45,264 nucleotides of DNA, taken from assembly GCA_049115935.1 (NCBI GenBank), contig JAGDZK010000002.1, positions 1 to 45,264 of the forward strand, read 5' to 3'. Positions 25,273-34,184 of the stretch are shown here, piece after piece. Every line of letters begins with the position of its first letter. Positions within the stretch are counted from its first letter, which is position 1. The notes beneath the pieces are model-generated. The model was not told where the DNA came from and made no database searches. It was given only the letters and a program-made list of their open reading frames with translations. Origin of the DNA: Bermanella sp049115935 (GTDB lineage Bacteria; Pseudomonadota; Gammaproteobacteria; Pseudomonadales; Oceanobacteraceae). The translations under genes were made by a program, and so were the position numbers.

Positions 25273-27531
25273 ATGAAAACCCCATTACTTTTATCATCTA
25301 TTGCACTCAGTGCCACCAGCTTAATGGCTTTAGCGGCCTCTCCCACCGCAGTGAATGGCCAAATCACAGACGCCGCTCAGCCTACCGAAGTGAATGGCGC
25401 TATCATCGACGCCGCACAAAAATCAAATGCAGCCCAATTAGACACCATCAGTGTTACTGCAGATTTTCGTCAATTAGATGTTATGGAAATCCCTGCAGCT
25501 GTTACTGTTATCAATAAACAACAAATTAATACCAGCAATGCCAGCCACTTAGAAAACATTCTATCAATGGCACCCAATGTGAATTTTGCGTCAGGGGCTT
25601 CTCGTGCACGTTTCTTTCAAATTCGTGGTATTGGTGAACGCAGTCAATTCAAAGACCCTGTTAATGCATCAGTAGGCTTAACCATAGATGGTATCGACAT
25701 GACAGGCTTGGGTGGCGCAGCTACCCTATTTGACATTGAACAAGTTGAAATTTTACGCGGCCCACAAGGCACTGCCTTTGGTGCCAATGCACTGGCCGGT
25801 GCCATTAACATAGTAAGCACACAGCCAACAACTGAGCGTAATGGCTACATTAAAAGTAGAACGGGTAATTATTCAACAACTGAAACCGGCGCTGCTATAT
25901 CAAGCGCAATTACAGATTCCGTTTTAACTAGATTTGCTTACAACCACTTGCAATCTAATGGCTACACCGAAAATGTGTATCAAAACAGAGATAATACAAA
26001 TAAGTTTGATGAGCAAGTCGTAAAATCAATCACCACTTTTGACATCAACGATACTAATGACGTTGCATTCACGTTATTAAATGCAAATATAAATAATGGC
26101 TACGATGCATTTAGCTTAACCAATAACCGAAACACATACTCAAATGATCAAGGCTATGACAAACAGAGCACCACTGCATCAAGTGTCAAATGGATAAACT
26201 CAAGTGCTGAAAATTTTTTAATTGAAACAACCGTGTCTGCTGTAAATACCGCATCTACTTATAGCTATGATGAAGATTGGTCTTATGGTGTATATGACTC
26301 AAACGGTAACTGCATATCAGAATGCATCATTAATTCTGATCCATTCAATTACGTTTACAGTACATTTGATGAATACAAACGCGAAACCAATAAAGGCAAT
26401 ATAGACGTTCGCCTTCTTTCGAATCAAAAAAGCAGACTGTTTGCAGATTCAACAGACTGGATATTTGGTATCTATTCACAGAATAAATATGAAAAATTAA
26501 ATCGCGCTTATACTTATGATTTTGAAGACCCAAGCACCACTGGACTGATTGCCAGCAATACCACGCCTTACAGCAACCGCCTTGAAAACCACTCCTATGC
26601 TGCTTATTTTCAGTTAACCAGCCACTTAAGCACCAACACACAAATAACATATGGCATTCGGGCGGAAGAATGGGAGTCTGACTTCACTGATTTCACAAAT
26701 CTAAAACTAGACAATAAAGAAACACTTTTTGGTGGCCAAATTTCACTCGAGTCATTAGTGCATGCCAATCATCTCGCTTATTTTTCTCTAGCAAGAGGTT
26801 ACAAAGCTGGTGGATTCAATAGCGACCCCGATGTTTCAGAAACAAACAGAACATATAAAACTGAAACCAACAATACTGCCGAACTTGGATTAAAGTCATC
26901 TTTGAACAGTGATTCCCTCAACACCCGTCTGGCTATCTTCTACACACAGCGACAAGACCAGCAAGTAAAAAGCTCATACATTATTCCCGCCACCGACCCA
27001 AATGAAGCACCAGACTTTCAAGACTATATAGCCAACGCAGCTAAAGGGGACAACTACGGTTTAGAAGCCGAATTAAACTGGAGAATAGCACCTAAAGTAC
27101 AATGGTTAGCAGCTCTTGGTTTATTACAAACTGAGTTTACTGATTATGAGTACGAAACCACTGACGGAACTTTTTCAAAAACAGGTCGTGATCAAGCCCA
27201 TGCACCTAACTGGACTCTTAATACATCAGTGATCACCAATATTACGCAATATCTTTCCATGACACTAAGCGCTGAAGGCAAGGACAAGTTTTACTTCTCA
27301 GACAGCCACGATGAGCAATCCAAAAGTTATGGCTTGATTCATGCTCAAATTAAATATCAAAAAGACAATTTAGAGCTCGCACTCACCGGTCGAAACTTAA
27401 CTGATAAAGACTACGCCATCCGGGGATTTGGCGGCTTTGGTAACAATCCAAATAATCAATGGAGCGACACTCAACACACCCAACTGGGTGAGCCTCGATT
27501 AATTTCTGTTTCAGCCAAATATAATTTTTAA
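25273..27531 (+). CDS. TonB-dependent receptor, probably for thiamine
   Basis: The 752-residue outer-membrane receptor has a signal peptide at about 1-22 and a TonB box LDTISVTAD at 56-64. The plug domain spans about 70-180 (VTVINKQQINTSNASHLENIL; VEILRGPQGTAFGANALAGAINIV). A 22-strand-type beta barrel ends in the canonical aromatic residue (SAKYNF). The TPP riboswitch upstream and transport/kinase genes downstream point to thiamine or a thiamine precursor as ligand; that is inference from context. Residues 27-36 and 40-49 are a near-identical tandem repeat (VNGQITDAAQ / VNGAIIDAAQ) between the signal peptide and TonB box. GGAAAAG precedes the ATG. Confidence 0.92.
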   Translation: MKTPLLLSSIALSATSLMALAASPTAVNGQITDAAQPTEVNGAIIDAAQKSNAAQLDTISVTADFRQLDVMEIPAAVTVINKQQINTSNASHLENILSMAPNVNFASGASRARFFQIRGIGERSQFKDPVNASVGLTIDGIDMTGLGGAATLFDIEQVEILRGPQGTAFGANALAGAINIVSTQPTTERNGYIKSRTGNYSTTETGAAISSAITDSVLTRFAYNHLQSNGYTENVYQNRDNTNKFDEQVVKSITTFDINDTNDVAFTLLNANINNGYDAFSLTNNRNTYSNDQGYDKQSTTASSVKWINSSAENFLIETTVSAVNTASTYSYDEDWSYGVYDSNGNCISECIINSDPFNYVYSTFDEYKRETNKGNIDVRLLSNQKSRLFADSTDWIFGIYSQNKYEKLNRAYTYDFEDPSTTGLIASNTTPYSNRLENHSYAAYFQLTSHLSTNTQITYGIRAEEWESDFTDFTNLKLDNKETLFGGQISLESLVHANHLAYFSLARGYKAGGFNSDPDVSETNRTYKTETNNTAELGLKSSLNSDSLNTRLAIFYTQRQDQQVKSSYIIPATDPNEAPDFQDYIANAAKGDNYGLEAELNWRIAPKVQWLAALGLLQTEFTDYEYETTDGTFSKTGRDQAHAPNWTLNTSVITNITQYLSMTLSAEGKDKFYFSDSHDEQSKSYGLIHAQIKYQKDNLELALTGRNLTDKDYAIRGFGGFGNNPNNQWSDTQHTQLGEPRLISVSAKYNF

Positions 27532-27539
27532 AACATACA

Positions 27540-27582
27540 TGTCGGGCACTACCCGACAATTACTCGGCAGGCAATGCCTGCC
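27540..27582 (+). repeat. Two intercistronic stem-loops after the receptor gene
   Basis: Two perfect 7-bp hairpins lie in tandem: TGTCGGG-CACTA-CCCGACA (27540-27558) and GGCAGGC-AAT-GCCTGCC (27566-27582). Neither has a T tract. They may slow 3' decay of the receptor message or partly reduce read-through to the transporter genes. Confidence 0.65.
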
Positions 27583-27612
27583 CTACACTATTCACACAAT
27601 TTTGGAGCCGAT

Positions 27613-27885
27613 ATGGAATTATCCGTCGAGATCAGCAAATATCCTTTGGCCGATGATTACATTCCGGCCATCAAAGATTTTATCGAACGCCTAAATGCAA
27701 CTGATGGTATTAGCGTGACTGGCAATACCATGAGCACTCAAATATTTGGCGAGTACGATTTAGTCATGTCCGTATTACGCAAAGAAATGAAACGCTCATA
27801 TGAAGAATTTGGTAAAGCGATTTTTGTGTGTAAGTTCATTGGCGCAAATCTTGACCCTGCACTTAAACCTCACGGCGACAACTAA
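27613..27885 (+). CDS. Thiamine-binding YkoF/MTH1187-type protein
   Basis: The 90-residue product from ATG 27613, with GGAG about 8 nt upstream, has the short alpha/beta fold of the YkoF/DUF77 (MTH1187) group. Features are MELSVEISKYPLADDYIPAIKDF, then SVTGNTMSTQIFGEYDLVMSVLRKEM with the conserved T-x-x-x-G-E/D core. YkoF relatives bind thiamine or its pyrimidine precursor. The protein has no signal peptide, so it would be cytoplasmic. It sits between the receptor and a PnuT-like permease under a TPP riboswitch. No YkoEDC ABC transporter is nearby, unlike Bacillus ykoF. Confidence 0.82.
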   Translation: MELSVEISKYPLADDYIPAIKDFIERLNATDGISVTGNTMSTQIFGEYDLVMSVLRKEMKRSYEEFGKAIFVCKFIGANLDPALKPHGDN

Positions 27886-27894
27886 AGGCATTTT

Positions 27895-28578
27895 ATGAAC
27901 CCGACCCAAGAAACCTCACAATCCTTTAGCGATGTATTTATACAAGGTGTAATTTCCGCAGCACAAGCCATGAGTTACTGGGAAGTTATCGCCGTTGCTC
28001 TAGGTATTGCTTACCTTGTATTGGCCATGCGCGAAAACAGCCTATGCTGGTATGCCGCTTTTGGCAGCACCGCAATTTTTAGCTGGTTATTTTTTGATGT
28101 CAGTCTTGTTATGGAATCGGCACTGAATGTGTACTACTTAGCCATGGCTGTTTATGGCTGGTACGTATGGAATAAAAAGCCACAAAACTCCGCCATGCAA
28201 AATGAAATAACACCTAAGCTGCCTATAAGCACATGGTCAACAAAACAACACACACTGGCCATCGGTAGCGTCTTAGCACTTACTTTTATCAGTGGCTTTC
28301 TTCTGAGTGAAAACACAACCGCAGTATTGCCTTATTTAGATTCATTCACCACATGGGGTGCGGTATTAACCACTTATATGGTGGCTAAAAAGGTATTAGA
28401 AAACTGGATCTACTGGTTTGTTATTGATGCCATCGCCATCTACCTATACATTGACCGCGAACTTTATTTAACCGCCCTATTAATGGCTGTCTATGTGATT
28501 ATGGTTATCTTTGGATATACTGCTTGGCTTAAGATTTATAAAACCAAACACAAAACCAATGACGCGCAACCCGCTTAA
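27895..28578 (+). CDS. PnuC/PnuT-family transporter, probably thiamine (PnuT)
   Basis: The 227-residue inner-membrane protein has seven predicted helices and the PnuC-family C-terminal signature ENWIYWFVIDAIAIYLYIDR followed by LYLTALLMAVYVIM. A conserved aromatic YWEVIAVALGIAYLVLAMREN lies near the N-terminus. PnuC proteins import nicotinamide riboside and PnuT relatives under TPP riboswitches import thiamine. The operon context favours thiamine here, but substrate cannot be proved from these residues. It starts 9 nt after the YkoF-type gene and is followed after 1 nt by the kinase-like gene, so import and phosphorylation are coupled. Confidence 0.88.
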   Translation: MNPTQETSQSFSDVFIQGVISAAQAMSYWEVIAVALGIAYLVLAMRENSLCWYAAFGSTAIFSWLFFDVSLVMESALNVYYLAMAVYGWYVWNKKPQNSAMQNEITPKLPISTWSTKQHTLAIGSVLALTFISGFLLSENTTAVLPYLDSFTTWGAVLTTYMVAKKVLENWIYWFVIDAIAIYLYIDRELYLTALLMAVYVIMVIFGYTAWLKIYKTKHKTNDAQPA

Positions 28579-28579
28579 T

Positions 28580-29470
28580 ATGAACAACCAATTACAGACC
28601 CTGCATGACGTTTTAAACGATTGGCCCCTTTGGCCAATCTTAAACCAATACGAGCAAACAGCCTGTGATTTCATCCCTCTTGAACAAGGGCTAACCAATG
28701 AAAACTGGTTAGTCACACTGCCAAACGAAAACAACCAGCAGTTTGTCATTCGTATTAATGCCAAAAATGCCAAAACATTAAATATTCATCATCAAAACGA
28801 ATATGAAATTGTTGAGCGCATAAGTAAATTAAGTATCTGCCCAGCTATTTCCTATAACGATCCTAATTTTAAATACTGGGTAAGACCTTACATCTCAGGC
28901 TACACACTGGCAGAACACCAGTCCGCAGGCTTTGAAATATCAGAAGACCTTGAACAAGTTGCAAAACTACTTTTAAGCACACACAAGCAACCCATCGAAA
29001 AACATTGGCCTAGCGTAAACACATACGTGAGAACGGAATTCTTTTGGGCGCAAATATTGCCCAAACCCAGCATGCAAAATAGCAATCTTCAACAACTTAA
29101 AAATGAGTTAGATACCGCTCTGCAGCCTAGCAGCCATCTTGTATCTTTATGCCACATGGACACCAATACACATAACTGGATAAAAAATAAAAACGGCACA
29201 TTAAATCTAATAGATTGGGAATATGCAGGCTTAGGGGACCCTATTTGGGATTTAGCGGTATTCAGTGACAGCGCCAAACTGTCATTAAGCGAAGAGAAAA
29301 AACTTTTATCTTTTTATGGCGACTACACAGTAGATCAACTGCATCTAGCTAAACTACAAATGGAATATTTATCCATACTTTGGTTTGCCGTACAAGAGAA
29401 CACCGACAGCAATACCCTGTACTGCGAATTAAAAAATCTAGCAGCACGGGCCTCAATAAACACTGACTAA
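28580..29470 (+). CDS. Aminoglycoside-phosphotransferase-fold kinase, probable thiamine kinase
   Basis: From ATG 28580 (1 nt after the transporter stop) the 296-residue protein has the choline/aminoglycoside kinase fold. A glycine-rich-type loop LEQGLTNENWLV lies at 34-45 and FVIRINAK supplies the ATP-binding lysine region at 55-62. The Brenner motif H192-M-D194-x4-N199 is in SLCHMDTNTHNW, and the metal site is D212 in LIDWEYAGLGD. The layout matches ThiK, which phosphorylates thiamine to thiamine monophosphate for salvage; ThiL would then give TPP. The substrate is inferred from the riboswitch-controlled operon. It converges on hipA with a 5-nt gap. Confidence 0.85.
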   Translation: MNNQLQTLHDVLNDWPLWPILNQYEQTACDFIPLEQGLTNENWLVTLPNENNQQFVIRINAKNAKTLNIHHQNEYEIVERISKLSICPAISYNDPNFKYWVRPYISGYTLAEHQSAGFEISEDLEQVAKLLLSTHKQPIEKHWPSVNTYVRTEFFWAQILPKPSMQNSNLQQLKNELDTALQPSSHLVSLCHMDTNTHNWIKNKNGTLNLIDWEYAGLGDPIWDLAVFSDSAKLSLSEEKKLLSFYGDYTVDQLHLAKLQMEYLSILWFAVQENTDSNTLYCELKNLAARASINTD

Positions 29471-29475
29471 GTACT

Positions 29476-30774
29476 TTAATCAAACCATCTAAATGTATTA
29501 CCAATAGATAACATCATTTGATGTTCAACCCCTGCTTGCTCGGCACAATCCGGCCATAATTGTAAACACGCCAACACATCAGCAATAATTTTTTTTATCT
29601 TTTGTTTTGACAAACCGGTTTGCTCTGCTGCTGATAACAAGTCATCTAATAAAAAGTCATCACGCTTACCGTTTACACTCATTTGATGTTTTGACGTCCA
29701 CAAACCTTTCGGGTTAAAGCTATAGGCCACATCAAACGCAGGGCTTAATTGCCAAGCGCCACTTCTGTCCATTAAAAACGCAATATTTTTAGTGTGATCA
29801 TCCTGATTACGAAACACCACATTAAACACCATACGTTTAAACAACTGCGCCACATGCTCACGAGGAATTTTTAACTGCCTTGCTAAAACAAACGCCTGTT
29901 CGTAACTGGTTGCACCTGGGTCATTAAAATCAAAATGCCCCAAGCCACATAAACTGGTCATATGGAGTTTATCGCCATTCACACGGTCAAAGCGCTTTGT
30001 CATAAAATGTGCACGGCCACCCTCTTCCAATAAACGGCACTCCATCATTTCAACACCCGCTTTTTGCGCTAACAAATAATAGGCATATTCAATACGCCCA
30101 TAACCCAACGGGTCGGCCAGTTCTTTGTCACGGTTTTCACTCACACCATCAAATTTTATCAGCCAGCCATCAAACTCTTTTTTCGGATTGATATGTCCTG
30201 GCAAAATTATATTGTCTTTTTCATTCCAATTAATAATCGCTTTTGCACGGGCGCCACCTGCTGAGGTGCCAATTTGTAAAATCTGTTCTAAGGCTTCGCC
30301 ATCTAAATCTTGGCTGTCTATTTCAAACTGTTTTTTTTGCAATACCAAGCTGGCAAGGCGCACCATTTTATCCAGTTCAATTTGAGAATCTTCATCGTGT
30401 TCAAAATAGCGCTGAGTCGGCTTAAATTCTAAGGCGCCAATTGCGCGGTTGGCGGTATAACATAAACGCTCAATAGGGTTAAAATCTGATGGGCTTCTAC
30501 CTTGTTTAATCAACCACTGGTCAATCAACGCATTACCAAATTTATCTGGTAAAACATCGGCCAACATACCTGGCAAACCCTTAAACGTATCTTTATTTAA
30601 ATTCGCAAAACGATACGGTGCACTGCGCACCGGCATCACAACAGGCGCGACCTCTATACCAAAGTTCTGAAATTCAGGTGTGTACTGAAAATCCGCAACA
30701 CCCACTTGTTCATCCCAGCGCACAACAGCAATGGTTGTTCCCCACAACACCACCTCAGCAAGCTCAATGGCCAT
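29476..30774 (-). CDS. hipA: HipA-like serine/threonine kinase toxin
   Basis: The 432-residue protein has the HipA fold and length. An N-terminal HipA domain spans about 1-115. The regulatory P-loop GTSAGGARAK at 169-178 carries the likely autophosphorylated serine S171. The catalytic loop is RNQDDHTKN at 322-330 and the metal-binding DFG-like AFDV at 346-349, with D348. E. coli HipA phosphorylates glutamyl-tRNA synthetase and induces persistence; targets of this one are unknown. Its start overlaps the hipB stop by one base, as usual for the pair. Catalytic residues are intact. Confidence 0.92.
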   Translation of the reverse strand: MAIELAEVVLWGTTIAVVRWDEQVGVADFQYTPEFQNFGIEVAPVVMPVRSAPYRFANLNKDTFKGLPGMLADVLPDKFGNALIDQWLIKQGRSPSDFNPIERLCYTANRAIGALEFKPTQRYFEHDEDSQIELDKMVRLASLVLQKKQFEIDSQDLDGEALEQILQIGTSAGGARAKAIINWNEKDNIILPGHINPKKEFDGWLIKFDGVSENRDKELADPLGYGRIEYAYYLLAQKAGVEMMECRLLEEGGRAHFMTKRFDRVNGDKLHMTSLCGLGHFDFNDPGATSYEQAFVLARQLKIPREHVAQLFKRMVFNVVFRNQDDHTKNIAFLMDRSGAWQLSPAFDVAYSFNPKGLWTSKHQMSVNGKRDDFLLDDLLSAAEQTGLSKQKIKKIIADVLACLQLWPDCAEQAGVEHQMMLSIGNTFRWFD

Positions 30775-31154
30775 TAACGATCACCCTCTTTAACGCGCTT
30801 TTCATCACCCCATTTTGGTTGAACCTTACTGGCGCGCTTTACCTTTGACGCCCGCTGTGGCTTTTTAGGCTTGGCCTTATCCATTGCTAATTGTTCAAGT
30901 GGCGACACTGCATCAGGATCAGGTAAGGCATCGTGGATTTGGCTCAACAACCCAAGGGAGAATAAGTATTTAAAGAGAATGGCCGTCTGCCCAGACCGGC
31001 CAGATTCGATGTTTTGGGCAGCGCGTAAACTGATCTCAGCTAACGCGGCTTGCTCTGCCTGAGTGCGATTTTGTGCAATACGGGTTTGGCGGCAAGCCTC
31101 TGCAAGGCGCACCAGCACTGAGCTCACAGCCTGATCAGGTAGATTTGAAAGCAT
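30774..31154 (-). CDS. hipB: HipB-like antitoxin (XRE helix-turn-helix)
   Basis: The 126-residue DNA-binding antitoxin has an XRE-type helix-turn-helix at about 12-75 (LAEACRQTRIAQNRTQAEQAALAEISLRAAQNIESGR). It ends in an unusually basic tail (KAKPKKPQRASKVKRASKV). It is the first gene of the pair and overlaps hipA by one base. A large inverted repeat directly upstream (31164-31215) is a probable autoregulatory operator. Classical HipB neutralises HipA by sequestering it on DNA; that mechanism is inferred here. Confidence 0.87.
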   Translation of the reverse strand: MLSNLPDQAVSSVLVRLAEACRQTRIAQNRTQAEQAALAEISLRAAQNIESGRSGQTAILFKYLFSLGLLSQIHDALPDPDAVSPLEQLAMDKAKPKKPQRASKVKRASKVQPKWGDEKRVKEGDR

Positions 31155-31163
31155 TATGAATCC

Positions 31164-31215
31164 GCATATTTATACATATTAATTAGATATTTTAGACTAA
31201 TATGCATAAATACGC
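31164..31215 (-). promoter_or_regulatory. Inverted-repeat operator upstream of hipBA
   Basis: Arm 31164-31181 (GCATATTTATACATATTA) and arm 31198-31215 (TAATATGCATAAATACGC) are reverse complements at 16 of 18 positions, with a 16-nt AT-rich spacer. Centres are 34 bp apart, about three helical turns. The nearer arm is 10 nt before the hipB ATG, fitting repression by HipB/HipBA. Confidence 0.7.
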
Positions 31216-31273
31216 GCTTTTTATCAATAGAGCACTGTATTAATAGTCAATTATGATGCCCTCAAACTTATTC

Positions 31274-31717
31274 ATCGCTCGCAGAGGCAAGCTCGTACAA
31301 CCCTTAAAACCATATCGCTCGCAGGGGCAAGCTCCTACAATTCATCAAGCCCTTCAGCCATCCCTTGTAAGAGTCGAGCCCTGCTCGCGAAACCAGAGCC
31401 TAAATTTCTTCACAACGAATCGATGGCGAGTATCAATGATATAAGAAAGCTTTTAAACACCAATAAACCCGCCCATCATCGCTGTAGAGGAAAGCTCCTA
31501 CAAATCATACAACCCTTCAACCATCCCTTGTAGGAGTCGAGCCCTGCTCGCGAAACCAGAGCCTAAATTTCTTCACAACGAATCGATGGCGAGTATCAAG
31601 GACATAAGAATGCTTTAAACAACCATAAACCTCCGCGATATAGCTCTAGGGGCAAGCTCCTACAATTCATACAGCCCTTCAGCCACACCTGTACGAGTCG
31701 AGCCTGCTCGCGAAACC
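31274..31717. repeat. REP-like tandem array, class A (period about 163 bp)
   Basis: This fills the gap between hipB and the RND gene. The core CTCGCAGGGGCAAGCTCCTACAA appears forward near 31275, 31317, 31481 (degraded) and 31643. Its inverted partner TTGTAGGAGTCGAGCCCTGC recurs near 31375, 31528 and 31690. Each forward/inverted pair plus about 70 nt of linker repeats with spacing 164 then 162 bp, giving about 2.5 copies. The linker (CAGAGCCTAAATTTCTTCAC ...) is nearly identical in the first two copies. I see no gene in it. Confidence 0.85.
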
Positions 31718-31826
31718 AAAACCCTAATGACACGGCAATGCCAACCTAGCAAAAACCACCAGATTACCGTAATGTTCGGGCCAGTATTTTTTTAAAATTA
31801 ATAACAATAAAAAACGGACCATAAAC

Positions 31827-34163
31827 ATGAATGACCGCCTTGCAATTTGGCTGGTACACAGCCGCAACAAAATTGCCCTAGCCTCCCTATTTATCATCAT
31901 CGGCTTAACATTGGGTTTAACTCAGCTGCAATTTAATGGCAGCTATAAGATATTTTTTGACGACGATAACGAACAGCTCATTGCCCACGATAAAAACGAA
32001 AGCCTTTACATCAAAAGCAACAACTTATTATTTGTATTTGAAGCCCTTAACGGCAACATCTACACCCGCGAAAACCTAGCCAGTGTTGAATACATCACCC
32101 ATCAGGCTTGGCAACTGCCTTATTCTACACGCGTCGACTCACTCACCAACTACCAACACACCGATGTGGTAGGCGACGAATTAATAGTGGCCGACCTTGT
32201 TGAAGAGGCCAGTGAACTTACCGACCAGCAGCTGGCGCGCATAAAAAGTATTGCCTCAAACGAAGTGACATTGGTTAATCGCTTAGTCTCTGATCGTCAC
32301 CATGCCACCGGTGTAAATGTGGTCTTAAACATGCCAAACGATACCAAACAAGCCGAAGGCAAAGCCACAGTTGAACTGGTTGCCGCGGCTCGTCAACTGC
32401 GCGCAGAAATAGAAGCACAAAACCCTAATATCAAAATCCACCTGCAAGGTTTAAGCATTGTAAATACAGCATTTAACGAATCCACCGAATACGATGCCAT
32501 GTATTTATTCCCACTGTTATTTGTATTAATTGTCTTAATGCTGCTGTTTTTATTGCGCTCGGCTTGGTCTGCGTTTGTGACCACCATTGTGATCATTTTA
32601 GGTGTCGTCATTAGTGAAGGTTTTGTAGGCTGGATTGGTTATGACTTAAACCAAGTAAACGTCATGGCGCCCATTATTATTTTAACCCTTGCGGTTTGTG
32701 ACTGCGTGCATTTATTAGCAAGTTACCTTCACCACCTTTCGTTAGGGCAAAGCCGTAAAGACGCCATGACAGAGGCCATGAAAATCAACCTGCAACCGGT
32801 ATTTTTAACCAGCTTCACCACCGCCATTGGCTTTTTAGCCATGAACACATCCGATGTACCGCCGTTTAGGGAGCTAGGTAATTTTGCCGCCTTTGGCGTG
32901 ATGGCCGCGTTCTTTTTAAGCATCACCATATTACCCGCCTTAGCCGTTTGGCTACCCATGAGAGCCAAACCCATGACACAAGGCAAAACATTATGGTCAA
33001 GCCGCATTGCAGAATTTTCGATCAAACACCGTAAGGTTTTATTACCAAGCGTATTAATTATTGCAACGGGGTTAGGCTCTTTAACATTACTAAATGAATT
33101 AAACGACAACACAGTAGCCTACTTTGATGAGAGCACTGAATTCAGACAAGCTTCAGAATTTATGGAGCAAAACCTAACCGGCTTTGATGTATTAAACTTT
33201 TCATTAGATAGCGGCGAAACAGGCGGTGTCAACAACCCTGAATTTTTAAAACAAGTTGACGACTTTGTTAATTGGTTTAAAAGTCAGCCCGAAATTGTCA
33301 ACGCACTCAGTTATACCGACACCATAAAACGTCTTAATAAAAATATGCACGGTAATGACCCTGCCTATTACAAAATCCCAGAAAGCCGCGAACTAGCATC
33401 GCAATATCAACTGCTTTATGAATTATCATTACCATATGGCTTAGATCTTAACAACCAAGTTGATTCACAAAAGCGCTCTGTGTTTTTAGCGTTTGGCGTG
33501 GTTGGTACACAAGCCAAAGGTTTGATTGAATTAGACCAGCGCGCGCAAAATTGGTTTGCACAAAACGCCCCTCAACTGGCCGCACCTGCCTCAGGTATTT
33601 CAACCATGTTTGCCCACGTGGGTAAAAAGAATATTGACTCCATGCTGTCAGGCTCGGTCATTGCCATTATCCTAATTACCATCACACTCATCTTGGCGCT
33701 TGGTTCAGTTAAGTTTGGTTTAATGAGTTTATTGCCCAACGTATTCCCTGCATTAATTACCTTTGGTATTTGGGGCATTGCAGTGGGCCAAGTGGACTTA
33801 GGCGTGGCAGTGGTATTCAGTTTAACGCTGGGCATTGTGGTGGATGACACCGTTCACTTTTTTAGCAAATACCAACGTGCAAGAAATCAATTAGGGCAAA
33901 GTACTGCCGACGCAGTACGCTATGCCTTTAATACAGTAGCCAAACCCTTGGTGATCACGACCATTGTTTTAGTGGCGGGATTTTCAGTATTAATGTTAAG
34001 TAATTTCACGGCCAACGTAAAAATGGGCATGATGATCAGCGGCACCATTAGTGCCGCGTTAATTTTTGACTTTTTATTATTGCCTGCACTATTAATGAAG
34101 CTTGATAAACAAACTCAAGATGAAAACATCACAGACGAAGAAACCGTCGCCTCGCAAGCTTAA
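31827..34163 (+). CDS. RND superfamily (MMPL-type) transporter
   Basis: The 778-residue inner-membrane protein has the duplicated RND layout. TM1 is at about 15-33, followed by a periplasmic domain to about 225, then a six-helix bundle (about 228-385) with VNVMAPIIILTLAVCDCVHLLASYLHH. A second half starts near 395, with a periplasmic domain to about 605 and helices containing LGIVVDDTVHFFSKYQRAR near 675. The acidic DD/D residues in the helix 4-type segments fit proton coupling. MMPL/HpnN-like RND proteins export lipids or hydrophobic compounds; no adaptor or outer-membrane partner is adjacent, so the substrate is unknown. Confidence 0.85.
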   Translation: MNDRLAIWLVHSRNKIALASLFIIIGLTLGLTQLQFNGSYKIFFDDDNEQLIAHDKNESLYIKSNNLLFVFEALNGNIYTRENLASVEYITHQAWQLPYSTRVDSLTNYQHTDVVGDELIVADLVEEASELTDQQLARIKSIASNEVTLVNRLVSDRHHATGVNVVLNMPNDTKQAEGKATVELVAAARQLRAEIEAQNPNIKIHLQGLSIVNTAFNESTEYDAMYLFPLLFVLIVLMLLFLLRSAWSAFVTTIVIILGVVISEGFVGWIGYDLNQVNVMAPIIILTLAVCDCVHLLASYLHHLSLGQSRKDAMTEAMKINLQPVFLTSFTTAIGFLAMNTSDVPPFRELGNFAAFGVMAAFFLSITILPALAVWLPMRAKPMTQGKTLWSSRIAEFSIKHRKVLLPSVLIIATGLGSLTLLNELNDNTVAYFDESTEFRQASEFMEQNLTGFDVLNFSLDSGETGGVNNPEFLKQVDDFVNWFKSQPEIVNALSYTDTIKRLNKNMHGNDPAYYKIPESRELASQYQLLYELSLPYGLDLNNQVDSQKRSVFLAFGVVGTQAKGLIELDQRAQNWFAQNAPQLAAPASGISTMFAHVGKKNIDSMLSGSVIAIILITITLILALGSVKFGLMSLLPNVFPALITFGIWGIAVGQVDLGVAVVFSLTLGIVVDDTVHFFSKYQRARNQLGQSTADAVRYAFNTVAKPLVITTIVLVAGFSVLMLSNFTANVKMGMMISGTISAALIFDFLLLPALLMKLDKQTQDENITDEETVASQA

Positions 34164-34184
34164 ACACACCGCAATAAAACTAAA

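Noticed and set aside
25260..25517. 85-codon open frame overlapping the receptor start
   Set aside because: Shadow of the TonB receptor gene in another frame, with the signal peptide and plug clearly in the chosen frame.
31253..31444. 63-codon open frame upstream of the RND gene
   Set aside because: Made of class A REP units, not preserved in the adjacent repeat copies.
31274..31717. CRISPR array
   Set aside because: Repeats are palindromic pairs with nearly identical linkers and a period of about 163 bp; spacers are not unique and no cas genes are nearby.
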